In this document: piece after piece, positions 12,225-24,600 of the stretch | Layout of the letters: each line of letters starts with the position of its first letter | Position numbering within the stretch: position 1 is the first letter of the stretch | Source of the DNA: Takifugu bimaculatus | Lineage: Eukaryota; Chordata; Actinopteri; Tetraodontiformes; Tetraodontidae | Length of the DNA stretch: 64,000 bases | Assembly: GCA_004026145.2 (NCBI GenBank) | Contig: CP034996.1 | Coordinates: 16,196,641-16,260,640 of the forward strand | Direction of reading: 5' to 3' | Made by a program: the position numbers and the translations under genes | Notes under the pieces: generated by a model | What the model saw: the letters and a program-made list of their open reading frames with translations, nothing else | Told to the model about the DNA's origin: nothing | The model's database searches: none

Positions 12225-13001
12225 AGAGCAAAAGGACAAGCGGTCCATAAAGGGACAGTAGTATGATTGCAGGATTAAAGGTGAAAGGGAGGAAGTGATG
12301 CAATTAGAATTTTATCCACAAAAAAAACAAAAAAAAAAACAAACAGAAAATCATCATGCCTTACCCGTTGCAATGCTACCATGTTCTGATGAGAACAACA
12401 TCCATTTTCCTGCTTCTTTTTGTGGCCACTGAAGAGGTTTTGTGCTGCTTTCAAAGCACAATACACTCAAACAATGTGACCCTCACGCCACAACAAGGTG
12501 GCCAGCAAATGTCAGACAACACACAACACAAAGAGCCAGACGATGTCCTGAAAATGGATGATGCATTTCTCAGACCAATGCTGTAGTTTGTTCATCCTGA
12601 ATTCATTGTCACCCCCTTTTCTGTAGCCTGTGTTCTCCATAGACAGCGAAACATAACACGACACAGTAGATCCCAGACTAGTACCGTTGAATAACTCTAG
12701 GTGGCATTGTATGTACGGTAATGTATTGTAGTTTTGTGAATAATGTTGCAGCCTGTTTAGACCAAGTCAAAGGTATTTCTCACATCTTAGAGAAGGAGTG
12801 CTGTTGGACCTGGAGCTGCATGGGCCACATTAGTACAGGTGACTTGATCCGTGATCCTTTCACAACCCCTTCATCTAAGGTGCTGGAGAAATACCACCCC
12901 AGTCATTGTTTGATTCTGAAAATATTGGTGTTTTGAAAAGATCAGAGACAGGAAATGGTTTTGTAATGGCAGTGTTACAAAAGGGAAAAGATAGAAATGT
13001 T

Positions 13002-13047
13002 AATTATTATTATTATTACTACTATTATTATTATTATTATTACTACC
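13002..13047. repeat. (ATT)n / (ACT)n microsatellite
   Basis: Trinucleotide run of TTA/CTA units in the presumed dpysl3 3' UTR. Confidence 0.9.
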
Positions 13048-13618
13048 GCACTACATCCAATTCTAGACAAAAGGGTGTAATTAACTGTCTTTTGCATACA
13101 TTTCTATAGTATGTTGCCTGCTACTGTCATTCTGAAAGTTTTTTTTAAGAAGATAATGGCAGAAATGTTCATCAGGAACATAAATTTAATTTGTCCCTTG
13201 GGACCAAAAATAAAACACAAACACAGATGCGATGATCTGCCAAATTAAAACCTGCTCGAAGACAACTGGAACTTAACATCTGGAGTTCATTACTCACCAA
13301 GTGGACTCCCATTTAACAAAACAACCACATCTGTCCAATACAATTCCCACAATTCTAATTCAGCATCAGCCTAAAAATGTGTCTTATTCAGTTCATCTGT
13401 TCTCTGGATCCGATTAGGGGGGTTTAACTACTCCTTTGTATGCGGTTTTCTAACAAGGCACACTGCACTAAGAAAAGCTCAGGCTAATGTTGCCGTGGAG
13501 TTTGCTGTATTTATGTTGACAACATTTTTATTATTATTTTATGTAATTTCTTTTATACTGTTGTACCAAAACCCAGATGACAGGTCAAAAAAGGTTTGCT
13601 GTGGAGGTATGTTTCCTG

Positions 13619-13624
13619 AATAAA
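13619..13624 (+). terminator. candidate dpysl3 polyadenylation signal AATAAA
   Basis: Canonical hexamer about 1.4 kb after the dpysl3 stop, before a T-rich stretch. An alternative AATAAA lies at 13209. Confidence 0.45.
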
Positions 13625-14860
13625 CGTGAGTTGCAACTGAAAGTCTGAAATCTATTTATTTCTTACGAAAAGTGTAATGTTTCTTCTTAGTGGCCTAATT
13701 CAACAGGCATCATATCTATTTCAAAGGTGTCATTTCGTCAGTCTTTTTAAAAAGATGCGATCTACCCAGCGACCACTGGGGGCGCATTGTGCAAATTTAC
13801 ACAGAGGAAACCTGGATCTCTCCAGGTTGTGAGGTATTTTAAATATTTAAATTATATTCCGTCAAATGCTTCTCATCACCTCGAGCATTGTCTTGTATGA
13901 GAAATCCGTCGTGTTTTAACACGCAAAATGAGCTTCTTCACTTACTTAAAGTCCTTTCGGTAATTTCACTCTCACTCAACTCAGGAACATTTTAATATTA
14001 ATTTAAAGGCGAATGGTTTATTCTATACGATATTCTTTTGAAACCCAGCATGCTGGAGGTGCGACGAAATAGTCGACTGAGCAGATGTTTCTGAAGATTC
14101 AAATAAAGCCCAGTTTCCTGCTTTAACCAAACAATTGTAGTTTGCTGGATGGCGTTAGCTGTCAACTTTCTGTCATGTGGCGCAAATGGTCTAATTGAAA
14201 AGGTCACATGCATATTTTAAAGATTAACATCTAAACTTTGACGTGAACGCCGTTTTATTTAAATGAGGCAGCGAACATTGCGTGGCTTGGTCCTTTCTTC
14301 AATAATCGACGTTTGTCGAAAAGACAAACAAATCGGACCTAGATATTCTTAAATTATAGTAAAACCTAAATATTTCTAATCACCTAAAAATGTGTTCATT
14401 ACTTACTGAAATCCTGGTGTGTTTAATTTCTGTTGTCACTGATGCTCTGCACTGTGACAAGTGTTACTGATATTCCCACTTACAGCTAAATCAAAAGAAG
14501 ATACAGTGGATTTATAAAATAAGCAGCTCATGTCTTACAGCCAACAGTAAAGCAAATTAAATTTACATCTATTTAAAACTAAAATAAAAGAATAGCGTTA
14601 CGTGTGTTTCATCTCATGTTTTAGTGTTCACGTTATCCGCAACATTAAAAAAAATAAAAATCTAAATATGTGATTATTTCGTGTGCGGCGAAATATTTCT
14701 CTCATATTTGTGATTCTCTTTCTAAAACCTACGTTGTTTTCCACGTGATAGTTGCATGACATATTCTTCAGAAACATTTATTATTCAGTATTTAGTTTTG
14801 TCATTTTGTCAAGTCTTTTTTTTTTTTAAAACAAACAAAACAACGCCTCCTCAGGGCGCC

Positions 14861-14903
14861 GCCATGTTGGATAGTGTCGAGCGCTGCGCGACAGCTGATT
14901 GGT
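14861..14903 (+). promoter_or_regulatory. promoter-like patch: YY1-type GCCGCCATGTTGG and CCAAT box
   Basis: GGCGCCGCCATGTTGG matches the YY1 consensus (GCCGCCATnTTG), common at vertebrate transcription starts. A reverse CCAAT box (CTGATTGGTGG) follows about 30 bases later. The local sequence has more CpG than its AT-rich surroundings. No named gene follows. It could be a promoter of an unknown + strand transcript or an enhancer. Confidence 0.3.
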
Positions 14904-15525
14904 GGAGAGGACAGATGCGCTCTCTGCAAAAAGCTAGAGCGCCTCTTGTGGTTTGGAATGGAAATGCATCCATTCTAAGATCTATTCTGAATTTGTTACA
15001 GTCCCTTGTAACCCTTGTTGCTGCTCAACCATAGCAAATTTAGTAAGCTCGTAAATATTTAATCGTCCTTTTGCAAGACTGCAAAAATTTAAGTGTTTCA
15101 TGGAGGGAAGAAGATGCATGCTGCAGGGAGAACATCATAAAAAATGTATCAATAACAAAATATTTTTTAATTCAGTGTTCTGAGGTTATCTGTCATGCAT
15201 AAGATATTTAAATTAGAGTTTGTTTGTTTTTTAAAGCCCACACTTTAACAAAGCTGATGCTTTTGTATTTGTATTTGACTGTAAAAGATACGGGCTGCTC
15301 TTACTCCTAAATTGACTTACTCTCAGATGGGACAGAAGTTGTGTATGAAAGCTGGTGTCAAATATACCAAACCAAGTTTTCAGAACTATTTCTAACTTCA
15401 GAAAATTGTATTTTTATTGTTATGCACTGAGCAGGCAGTATTTACTTTGATGTAATAATTTTTGTCCCTGGTGAGTCAAGATGGATTGTGGGCGTATTAA
15501 TTGCTGGGATTTCTCCTCTGTTCAG

Positions 15526-15611
15526 CTATGAAGATGGAAATGTGCTATGTCAGCTCAGCCCACAGCCAGCCACAGAGGGAGCCATACCCTCTAGATGACC
15601 TACAGGAAGAG
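15526..15611 (+). CDS. orphan exon-like ORF, unrecognised
   Basis: A good acceptor (TTTCTCCTCTGTTCAG) precedes CT-ATG, and the frame reads MKMEMCYVSSAHSQPQREPY then PLDDLQEE up to GAG|GTGGGT, a usable donor. Without splicing the frame stops about 18 codons later. I recognise no family. It could be one exon of a small + strand gene whose promoter is near 14.87 kb, or chance. No partner exon was found. Confidence 0.25.
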
Positions 15612-17952
15612 GTGGGTTGTAGGCTCTCAATGTGTGTATGTGTGTGTATGGTTAATAGGGAAGGATAGGAGTCATTTAAAAGGAAAGTAATGCCATAATT
15701 TTCCAGAATTTTTGGTCCTGCCATTTTTCAGCTTTTATAGTATAGAAAAAAATGAATAATTTAAATGCTTGTCAACACTCTTACACGCCACAGCTACAAC
15801 TATTCATTCTTGACTTAAGATATTTTTTGCCTTCTTAAAATAAATGACCTGTAGTAACACTAGAGGGCAGTATTAAACCGTATTTATGATCCCTATAGGT
15901 CATCAGTTGGGGGCAGAGTGGGTCTAGTCAGGACAATTATCACCTTTTCCCCCATCTTTCTGTTTTTTGGAGTTGTTATTTTTCAGTAAAACCTATTAGA
16001 CCTGCTAAATCAAGCACAAGTGGAGTCAGATTGGTCTGGAAACTGAAAGTCATTATTTAAGGCACACCTTAATAACTTGCAACTGACATTTGAATACAGC
16101 AAAATCACAGTGACAGAAAGACAGAATCTTTAGAAGAATGATATTCACAGGTGTGGGATAGTTGATGATTTTTCTTTTTAAAACTTAATACCTGGCTCAA
16201 AAAACATTGCAATGTATATTACTGTGTGTGCCCATTTTTGTGAGGGGTGAAATGTGCTACTTTAGATGACTACAACTTGAAACAATTTAACATTTTTTTA
16301 AAATTAACACTTACAAACATAATTTACTTACAATATACCATCCGCTTAACTATCCCACTACATATTACAACTCGGAGAAGAGACCATTTTGGGATCTGCA
16401 AATTACATCAATGACAGCAACACGACGTGAAAACATTGTGTTCAATTGAAAAGTGCAAACAGCAAGGAAATGAATATGGTGAGATTGTTGTTTATATATG
16501 ATTCCACTCATAAGAGGCTTGGAATTGTATTGTCGATAGTCAGTCTGTTCTCATTTGTGGCTCATATCCATGTTTGGTCACAGCTTGCACGTCTCATCTG
16601 GATGCACAAAAAGCAAACAACAGAATTTCCAAATGGATCCATCAACAGTGTCCTCTATTCACCACCACGTGTCCAAGTTTTACCTGAACTGATCTTACTT
16701 ATTATATATATGATGTTTTGTGCCTAAGCCTATCCAAAATAAAACGGAACACACAGAAGTCTTTGTGCATTAATTGGAGATTATAAAGAGAATTAGTATA
16801 TATCATTTAAAAAAATCAAAAATAACTGTGCACACAGAAGGTTTTGTGCATTTGGATAAGATGCTAAAAGACGATAACTGAGCTAAAAATGACAAACGGT
16901 AGGTGTGATATTGTGACAAGGTTTTAAATTGATGCTTCATGGAAATGATGGATTTTACCTAACAGGTTGCTGTATTGCGTAATGATGGCAGCAACTCTAA
17001 ATGTGAAAAGTGTGACTCACTGTCTATTCTTTACAGCTGGTGAAAAGACCCCCCCCCCACCCTACCCATCTACTGCTGAAAACAATTCTATTGAACCAGT
17101 TAAATGACAATAGAAATTTACACGCTCATCAGGAGGCACATGCAGTATGAAAGTTCTTGTACCCGAGACAAATGGGAAGGAAATTAAAAGATAATTGAAC
17201 AAGAAAGGAGACAATACAGACAATTAATGAAGAACAGATCTTTTAGGACTCAGCCTAATGTATAAAACCATCCCTAAAGGAATACATATTTCCCCACAGC
17301 TTCACAGTTTTGTTTGTTTTTTCCTTTTTTTGCTCCTCTGTGTGTAGCCAAAGTGCTTCAATCCAAGGCATTGGAATTCCAGTTGGCAGTTTCCTGCTAG
17401 ATTAAAGCACTTCAGCCACTATGACCTGGGTGACTGAGAACTGACATGTGTTTGCTACAGTTAATATAGGTGGTTAAGTGAGTGTTTCAGTGACATTTCA
17501 ACAGATGTTGTGGCCCTACCACCATCTTTGGCTTTAGCATTTAGACTCAGGGAATAGTCTCATCTTGGAGGACTACTCATATCATGAACATTTTCCATGT
17601 GCCATTTAATTTCATATAGATTGGTGGGGTTATGGTCTGGTCTCCTCCAATACAAGCATAAACACATTTTATCCCCAACTGTTTAACTGCTATTTTTACA
17701 GGCTAGAGAGAGCAGAAACATAGAGGAGAGGCATCAGCGAAAAGTCAGTGTTTCTAAACTGCTCAAAACAAACCTCCCTGCGGATGAGTTGGTTTAGGTT
17801 TGGGAGACCTACTGCTACAATTTCTCTAGTTTTTCACCTATTAAACGCCCTCTACTGCTTTACTAGACAGAAACACTTAATTTCATGATAAGCATTCCAT
17901 AGAAAATTTCCAGCAAATGTGGAAAATCTCGACACCTTTGGGATAAATTGAG

Positions 17953-17958
17953 TTTATT
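17953..17958 (-). terminator. candidate stk32a polyadenylation signal AATAAA
   Basis: Minus-strand AATAAA about 615 bases after the stop. A nearer copy lies at 18383-18388. Which is used cannot be told. Confidence 0.35.
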
Positions 17959-18571
17959 TGTAGGACATAGCATCAAACCACATTAAATTCTTGAGAGCGG
18001 CCTGATGGTAATATCTTGATCACATTGGGAGAAGCCTCATGTTCATTTGGCGCCCAGCTCGACTCCAAACTCTCTTCTCCTGTTCCAGAGAACATGTGCT
18101 ATATTTAAGTAACAGGAAAGGCAAAATTAAAGAGGAAAAAAAATCTGGGCATCCCATCAAAGACATCAGAGATGGATGATGAGCTCCCAGAGCAGATGTG
18201 TCATTCCTTCTCATTGTCCTTTTCACCTTAGCATGTTGCTGGTCAGACATTAGAGCACCAGGGTGATTAAAGAGATCAGGGCAACTGTGACACTCTGCTT
18301 AGAGTAATTATTCTTGGTGTTGGGGAAGGAAAACAAATCTCCATGATGGTGGCACTAATCTTCGTCCACTGATCCAAGTCCCTTTATTGGTGGGTGAAAT
18401 GGCTCATAAGTGGATTCCTCAGTGTTTGTGCAGCTGATGAAGTTGTGAAAGCATCAGAAAGTGGATGGGTCTGTGCTGAAAGACCAGTACCATAGTTGTC
18501 TCGGTGTAGGAAGCTGATCTACATGCTCTAGGTTGGTGCAAGTGCTGGAGGGGTTAGAAGAGATGTGAGCT

Positions 18572-18683
18572 CTATCCTGACACGTAGATGGCTGGTTCCA
18601 CATTGTTGTTCTGCCCATCCTCTATGGCCTTATTCTTCTCACTGATGGACAGCTCAGAAGAGTCCGTTACAGTTTTTTTCGAT
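18572..18683 (-). CDS. stk32a: stk32a last coding exon
   Basis: Acceptor GCTCAACAG. Encodes (R)[19 protein letters not shown], then [17 protein letters not shown] and TAG. EDGQNNN is shared with the human C-terminus; the following VEPAIYVSG extends past the human end. Confidence 0.85.
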
Positions 18684-21600
18684 CTGTTGAGCGAAGGAAC
18701 AAAATGCAATATTCACAAGAAATGATTCACGAGATACATCTTTGTCAGGCTTGTGAAACCAAATGTCAGACTTTTGTGGGGTAGCATATCCAATACATAA
18801 TGAGGCAGTAATAATGGGCAAGCTCGAGGGTCCATACCTTTCTCGGTTGAAGACGATGAAGTCTCTTTGGACATTATCCAACCTCTGCTGTAACTGACCA
18901 TTCTGGAGAGCAGCAAAGTGTGCGGCATTAACAGTGGTGAGAACCATGACGATGCAGAAAATTTGATAAGGAGGCTTCTTTCTTTTTCTATGACTCCACA
19001 AGACCCTGATATCATTAAATTAGAGGACGCATCGTCCCCCTGCCCCTTGTACTCATGCATATTGGGCCCACTTAATCGTGTGAGAACATCCTGCTCCAGT
19101 CATGTCAGTCTGCTCTCAAAGCACTGTTGTGGAAAGATCAAGCAGATGTGTTCTTCTTTACTCTCCTCTGGAGCTGTGAGAGTATAAATCACAGGTATCC
19201 ACTATCATGATTACAGTCTACTCTTCCACAATTGGTAGGAAGGACTTGGTTATTTGTCATCAAATTCTGTCTTTTTTCAGATTTTGTCTGTAGCACCAGT
19301 CACTGCAGTAAACAGCAGAAATGTCACTGAAGCTGAGCGGGAAAAGCTCGTGCAAACGACTGCATAGATAAAATCTTCTTGATAAAAGATGCCAGTAAGA
19401 ACCAATCAAGCCAACAGGAAGTCTGGACTAATGGAGCAAAACACACAGCAGGAAGGAGTTCAAGTCATTGGTGCAGGACAGAATTTTAGTCTGGTGATAC
19501 GTATGCTGGAGCAGTGAGTCCCAACTGGTGGCTTGCCGACCATGTGTGGGTCAGGAATCCATTTTCAGATGATCGCAGGGCGTTGCCTGAACAAAAGCAT
19601 GTTTTTTTTTTTGTTTTAAAAATCCTGCACCTTTTATAATTTAAATTAAAATGCAGCAGCTAGTTAAGAGTAAAAAGTTATACTTCTCTCTATAGCCTTG
19701 TCACCTTCTGGTCATTTTGGTTTATCATTTTACTTGTTTTTGTCTTGGCACACTTGGTCCATCTCTACTATTTCAGGCTCAAACCAAATCTGAGTTCCCT
19801 GAAAATATTCCCCAGTTTGGGGCCATGAAACTGGACCAGTTATGAACCACTGATCTAGAATTCACACTGCATTTTGTTCAAACAATATAAATACTTTCAT
19901 ATTAGTATCTCCCACTTAAAAGTTGTTTTCTCATATACACACAGAAGAGATAGCAGTGTGTCCCATGCGAAAACCCTCACAGAGACTTGGAGAACAGGCT
20001 GTACCCTTTGTGGAGATGATGCAAACTGAAAAGCACAAAATAAACAAACAGGCTGTGAGAGACAAATGGCGCACTATACAGATGGCGCGATCTGTCAAAC
20101 TCTGGTGATAGATACGCAGGAGGGGAATGGCGCTTGGAAAAGATGATGTTCCATCAGCCCACTGTTGTCACTGTGATGTATTCTCAGACGTACAGGACTT
20201 TAAAAATTACCTCGATATTGCCTTTCCGCTTTATCTCGTTTCTGAAATTCACTACAATCTGTCAACACACCCTGATTATTTTTTCCCCTGTCCTTCACAA
20301 GTTTGAACCAGGAAAGTTCGGCATAACCTTCCAAAGAACCCGTGCTCCCTCCATGCCTTCATAATCAGCAGGAACATTTGCCTTAATTACTTCAGTACTT
20401 AAAGTCCTTAATATGCATTGAACCTGACATTGTTGTAGCTTTGCACCTTCTCGTTTGGTGACGGAGGTACGTCTCTATGTTGCTGCCACGGGACTTTCAC
20501 CTTCAATACTTCATACATTCTGTGGCAACAACTTGTATCAACTTGAACCTTGGAGCAATGTTCTAGCAAAACAAGGAACAGATTAGCGCAGCGCCTGGAT
20601 GATACATCTGTACCGGAGGTTCTGTGGGGAACGCTGTCTTCAAAACTACTCAGTTCTGAGTTCAGAGTCTATGAGCAGGCACCATTCACAAACTCGTGCA
20701 CTGCGTTTAGCCTCCATACGATCAGAATAAACCCACTGAGAAGGCCCCCTGTCCAAATTTTGTGCTTATCTTATCTGCAATGATATCTGGAAATGATAAA
20801 ATAGGGGTTGTCCTTATTGTTGAACTGTTCACAAATTTCTGTGTGGCAGTTTTAGAGAATGGGACTTGCAAATGTGATTATTTCTTACAGTGCACATACG
20901 AAATAATAAACTCAAATTATATGCTAGTAATTAATAATAGTCTATTTGCATGATATCGGTGGACAATTTGTATTATTCTCAAAGCTTAAATCGCATTTAC
21001 TTCCTAATACTGCCTTAATTGAGCTGATTTTATGCTACATTATGAACGATGCAGAAGAAAAGGAGGAGGGGAGATAAAAGTGGATAACGGGGGAATGACG
21101 CAGGGGTGGGTGCTGTATGGGAGTGGATGGGTGTTCAAAGTGGAAGCAGTCCAGAGATAAGGGAGAAATAAGGCTTGTGGCAAAAATAAGAGGGGAATGA
21201 ATAGAGCAGGAATGTATAAGAGGAACGCAGAGCAGCCTGAAGGCAAGACAGAGCATCTGACGGACATGAATATCAAGCATCCAATCTCTGTTCTGCTTAC
21301 ACATCCATCACAGGTGGATTTGAATAGATGGTGCATAGACACAAGAGGAAAGAAGGGAAGTATTCACTACAGTAGAGACACTCCATATACAGCACTGCAT
21401 GTCAAAGTATTGCAACAAATATGGCTGAAAAGTTTGATTTGCTCTCAACTACTTAACTCTGTCCTGAATATGTAGTGGGAACAATGACAATTCTATCCAT
21501 TATTGTGTAACATAACAAACAAAAATCCTGCAACTCTGAATTGGAAGTGGAAGATTTGATTAAAATCAGGTCAAGATAGATGTATAATGTTTGCACATCA

Positions 21601-24600
21601 GATATTAAATAATGGTTTTGTTTATAGCCCTTGTAAAATGGCATATTAACCCAGGCGTGCAAACATATGTGCAATGCTTTTAAGCTACATGCGCTACGCC
21701 TTGACAGAAAAATGACTGCTCTAATTAGGTCCTAATTCACCGTGCATAATTAACTCATTACAGCATAACTGTGCATTTTGCATAAAATTATCACATGAAT
21801 GTCTCTCTTTTCCCCCCCTTCGTTGTACAGTCAACCAGAAATAAACAGCTGAACCGTCTGAGTGAAAGACCTGCAAAACAAGCATGAGGCAGGTTTGCTG
21901 GTCCCTTTTTCCTCTGAAACGTGCCTTCAACATTAACTACTTTCAATTTAAAGCCAAACCTGCGGGGAGCCATCAGATCCTTGGTCTTTTGTTTTCCTAG
22001 CAAGCCTTTTTTTCTTCTTGTGCAGTGGTTTAGACTCCAGTATCATTTCCTCCAGCTCAAACGTAGGGTCACAGTTTAGCCTCCGTCTCTGCGCCGACAT
22101 GAACAGACATCAGCATACAGTTAAACCCAATTATGTTGTCATTTAGTCATTCAGCGTGTTCGTGCTTGATAAAAGCATATTTTATAGGGGACCGCATTAA
22201 AATTGTGGTCTTCTTACTAAACAGTAGCCAGTAATATTTTTCTAATTTTGTAATCCCAATTTTCAGATAACATCAAACACCAGAACTGAGCCTTCGGCGC
22301 GTTCATGAGGAACAAAGGACAGGTAATTGGCTTTAAATTAGACTGACACTGTCAATACCCAATGGATCTGCAAATGGTACCTCTGCTGTGCTAGCCTGAC
22401 TGCTGTGCCTCACTCATATTCAGATATTCTAAGTCTTCCTGTAAAATGCCGCACTGGCTGTACATTTGAAATGCTAAGAGAGATGTTAGGGCCATCCAGT
22501 AACAAGTGAGCATGCATCAATTCAGCATGGGAGCCCAGCGGCTGTTTGTTATTGTGATCTTTTCATATGAACGTGCTCTCTGTCTCTGTGCATCTCACAA
22601 TGAAACTCCATAGATTTGCGGGTAGACACGCAGAGGCTTCCTTTCCCGCCTTTCAGTAAGCCTTAAAAGAACGCACAGTCTACTTTGTGCACAGTCAGGG
22701 TTCCGGCTCAGCCCATCAGGGGGTGACGCCTCCATCTCTTCTCGTAAAATGTTAGATAAAGAGTGGGTATTTCAGAATACACTAGTTGAAGTTGTGTCAC
22801 CTTTAGGTTAAAAAAAATGAGTGATTCTTTTGACTCATCTGATTTGCCGAGATTGGCTTGAAGATTATATTAGCAATCTAGTGTGCTGTAGATTAGTGGA
22901 GCAGAGCTGCAATTTCATATACTTGCATTGGGAATAAAGCCTGGAGGCAGCTGTTTGTTCAGCACGGTGTCCCAGTTGACATCTGACATGTAGTCCAGTT
23001 CCTGCAGCTCTGCCAGACAGGAAATTCTCTTCTGGACGTCTATGCACAGCAACTGAAGGAGAGAGAAAAATTAGAGTGAGATTAGGAGCACTTGGCCAGG
23101 GGGAAAAAGTCCTCGAAGAACATATCTGTCTAAAAATGAGGATTCACGCTCAGAGGGGAGGGGAGTGGAAGGTATTAGGGGACCAGAAAGGATTAGGGGA
23201 TTAGGGGATGATAAGTGACAGAGGAAATCTAAATGAGATACAGTAAATGGTCATTAGGAGATTTGTGTATTGTCTGTGTTTGCATCACGTTCTCACTTTT
23301 GGCATTTCTTCCTTTCCTCTCATGCCCTGTCTCCATCAGTCATACACACCCCTTGCGGTCGCGCTCCCCTTTTCACTCCCTCATACACACATTTATGCAA
23401 CTGGAATGCCAATGAGGCCCGAGGAGTCTGAGCACGCAGCAGTGCAACAGTTTGACTGCAGTGGATCTCTGCCAAGAAGAGCCCCAAATGCCAACAGTTT
23501 ACGTGTTGCCGGTATTATCATCATCTTAATTACAGAAAACAGAGCAGATTTGTAATAGTCTCGTGAGCAGATTTTTCACACTGTAATCCTATTCAGTATG
23601 TATATATTAAACGATATATAATGTACATTTTTACTATTACAAAGCACGGTTGATGAATATTCATTTTTTCCTATCGAACGCTGCTCCGTTTGCACAGTTT
23701 GAGAGGGAACGTTTGCTTAACTTTAAGACTCAGTCTAGAGACGTGCCGCTGACGTTTTCTGAATGCTGCATCTGCTTGATTAGAATTCTGGTCCTGCACT
23801 GGACATTGGAAGGCACAATATGTGCTAATGAACAGATAGAAATACAAGCTGCAAAAGACCAGCAAAAGACCCCCAAATACAGCTACAACATAATTTGTGT
23901 GTCTTTTGTGTGGTTTTGTCTGCAAAATGTGGCATGATACAGCATTTAAATTAAAAAAAAAAAAAAAAAAACCTCAGCTCTGTCCAAGTGTATTGACAGC
24001 TGGAGAAATGATTTACTGCTGTTGTTGTGTTTGCACATATTTCAAAGAACAGTCATTGAACCACGCAATTTCAGAGGCTTTATATCGTGGTGATAAAAGG
24101 TTTTGAAAGGATGGAAAAGGTTGGATAAGACTCCGGTTATGGTGTGAGTTATGCGTGCACAGCCTTACCTTTCTCAGTAGTGATTTCATCTCTAAAGACC
24201 AGGCTGCTGGGTAGCTCGGATGGACCTTGTGGAAGATCTGAACGATCTCATTTGCTGGAGTACTGGATCTCATCACATATGGCCTCTGAAGAGAAGGGGG
24301 GGGGGGGGGGGGGGGGGGGGTATAGCCTCTATGACTGCCAGAGGAGTTTCTTTGATTTTCTGTTGCGACACTCACTCTTTCACTCTCCTCTCCCCTTGTT
24401 CACTTTCTGTGAACCCATTTCCTGCACTGATCGGGATCAGTAATGATGCAAAGTGCCGTTTTCTAATAAATCAACTTCAATGCTTGTGGTGACAGATTGA
24501 TGTGAGTTAGAAAACACTCTGTTGACATGTTTTTTCAATCAATCACTTTCACTCTGTGTAGACCGAATAACTCGTTGCAACAGGTTTGGATGCCCTCTTG

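Larger units (their letters stand above)
12225..13640 (+). other. probable dpysl3 3' UTR
   Basis: No conserved reading frame follows the stop. AATAAA occurs at 13209-13214 and 13619-13624; the second, in CCTGAATAAACGTG, is the likelier main poly(A) signal. The stretch holds an A-rich patch (12320-12345) and an ATT microsatellite (about 13002-13047). The exact end is inferred. Confidence 0.5.
13641..18571. other. convergent intergenic spacer dpysl3 / stk32a
   Basis: Mostly AT-rich with no gene I can name. It holds several CTCF-like motifs (13772, 14937, 15857), a YY1/CCAAT promoter-like patch at 14861-14903 and one orphan exon-like ORF at 15526-15611. Its right part is the likely stk32a 3' UTR. 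A C run (AAAAGACCCCCCCCC) lies at about 17044-17058. Confidence 0.6.
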
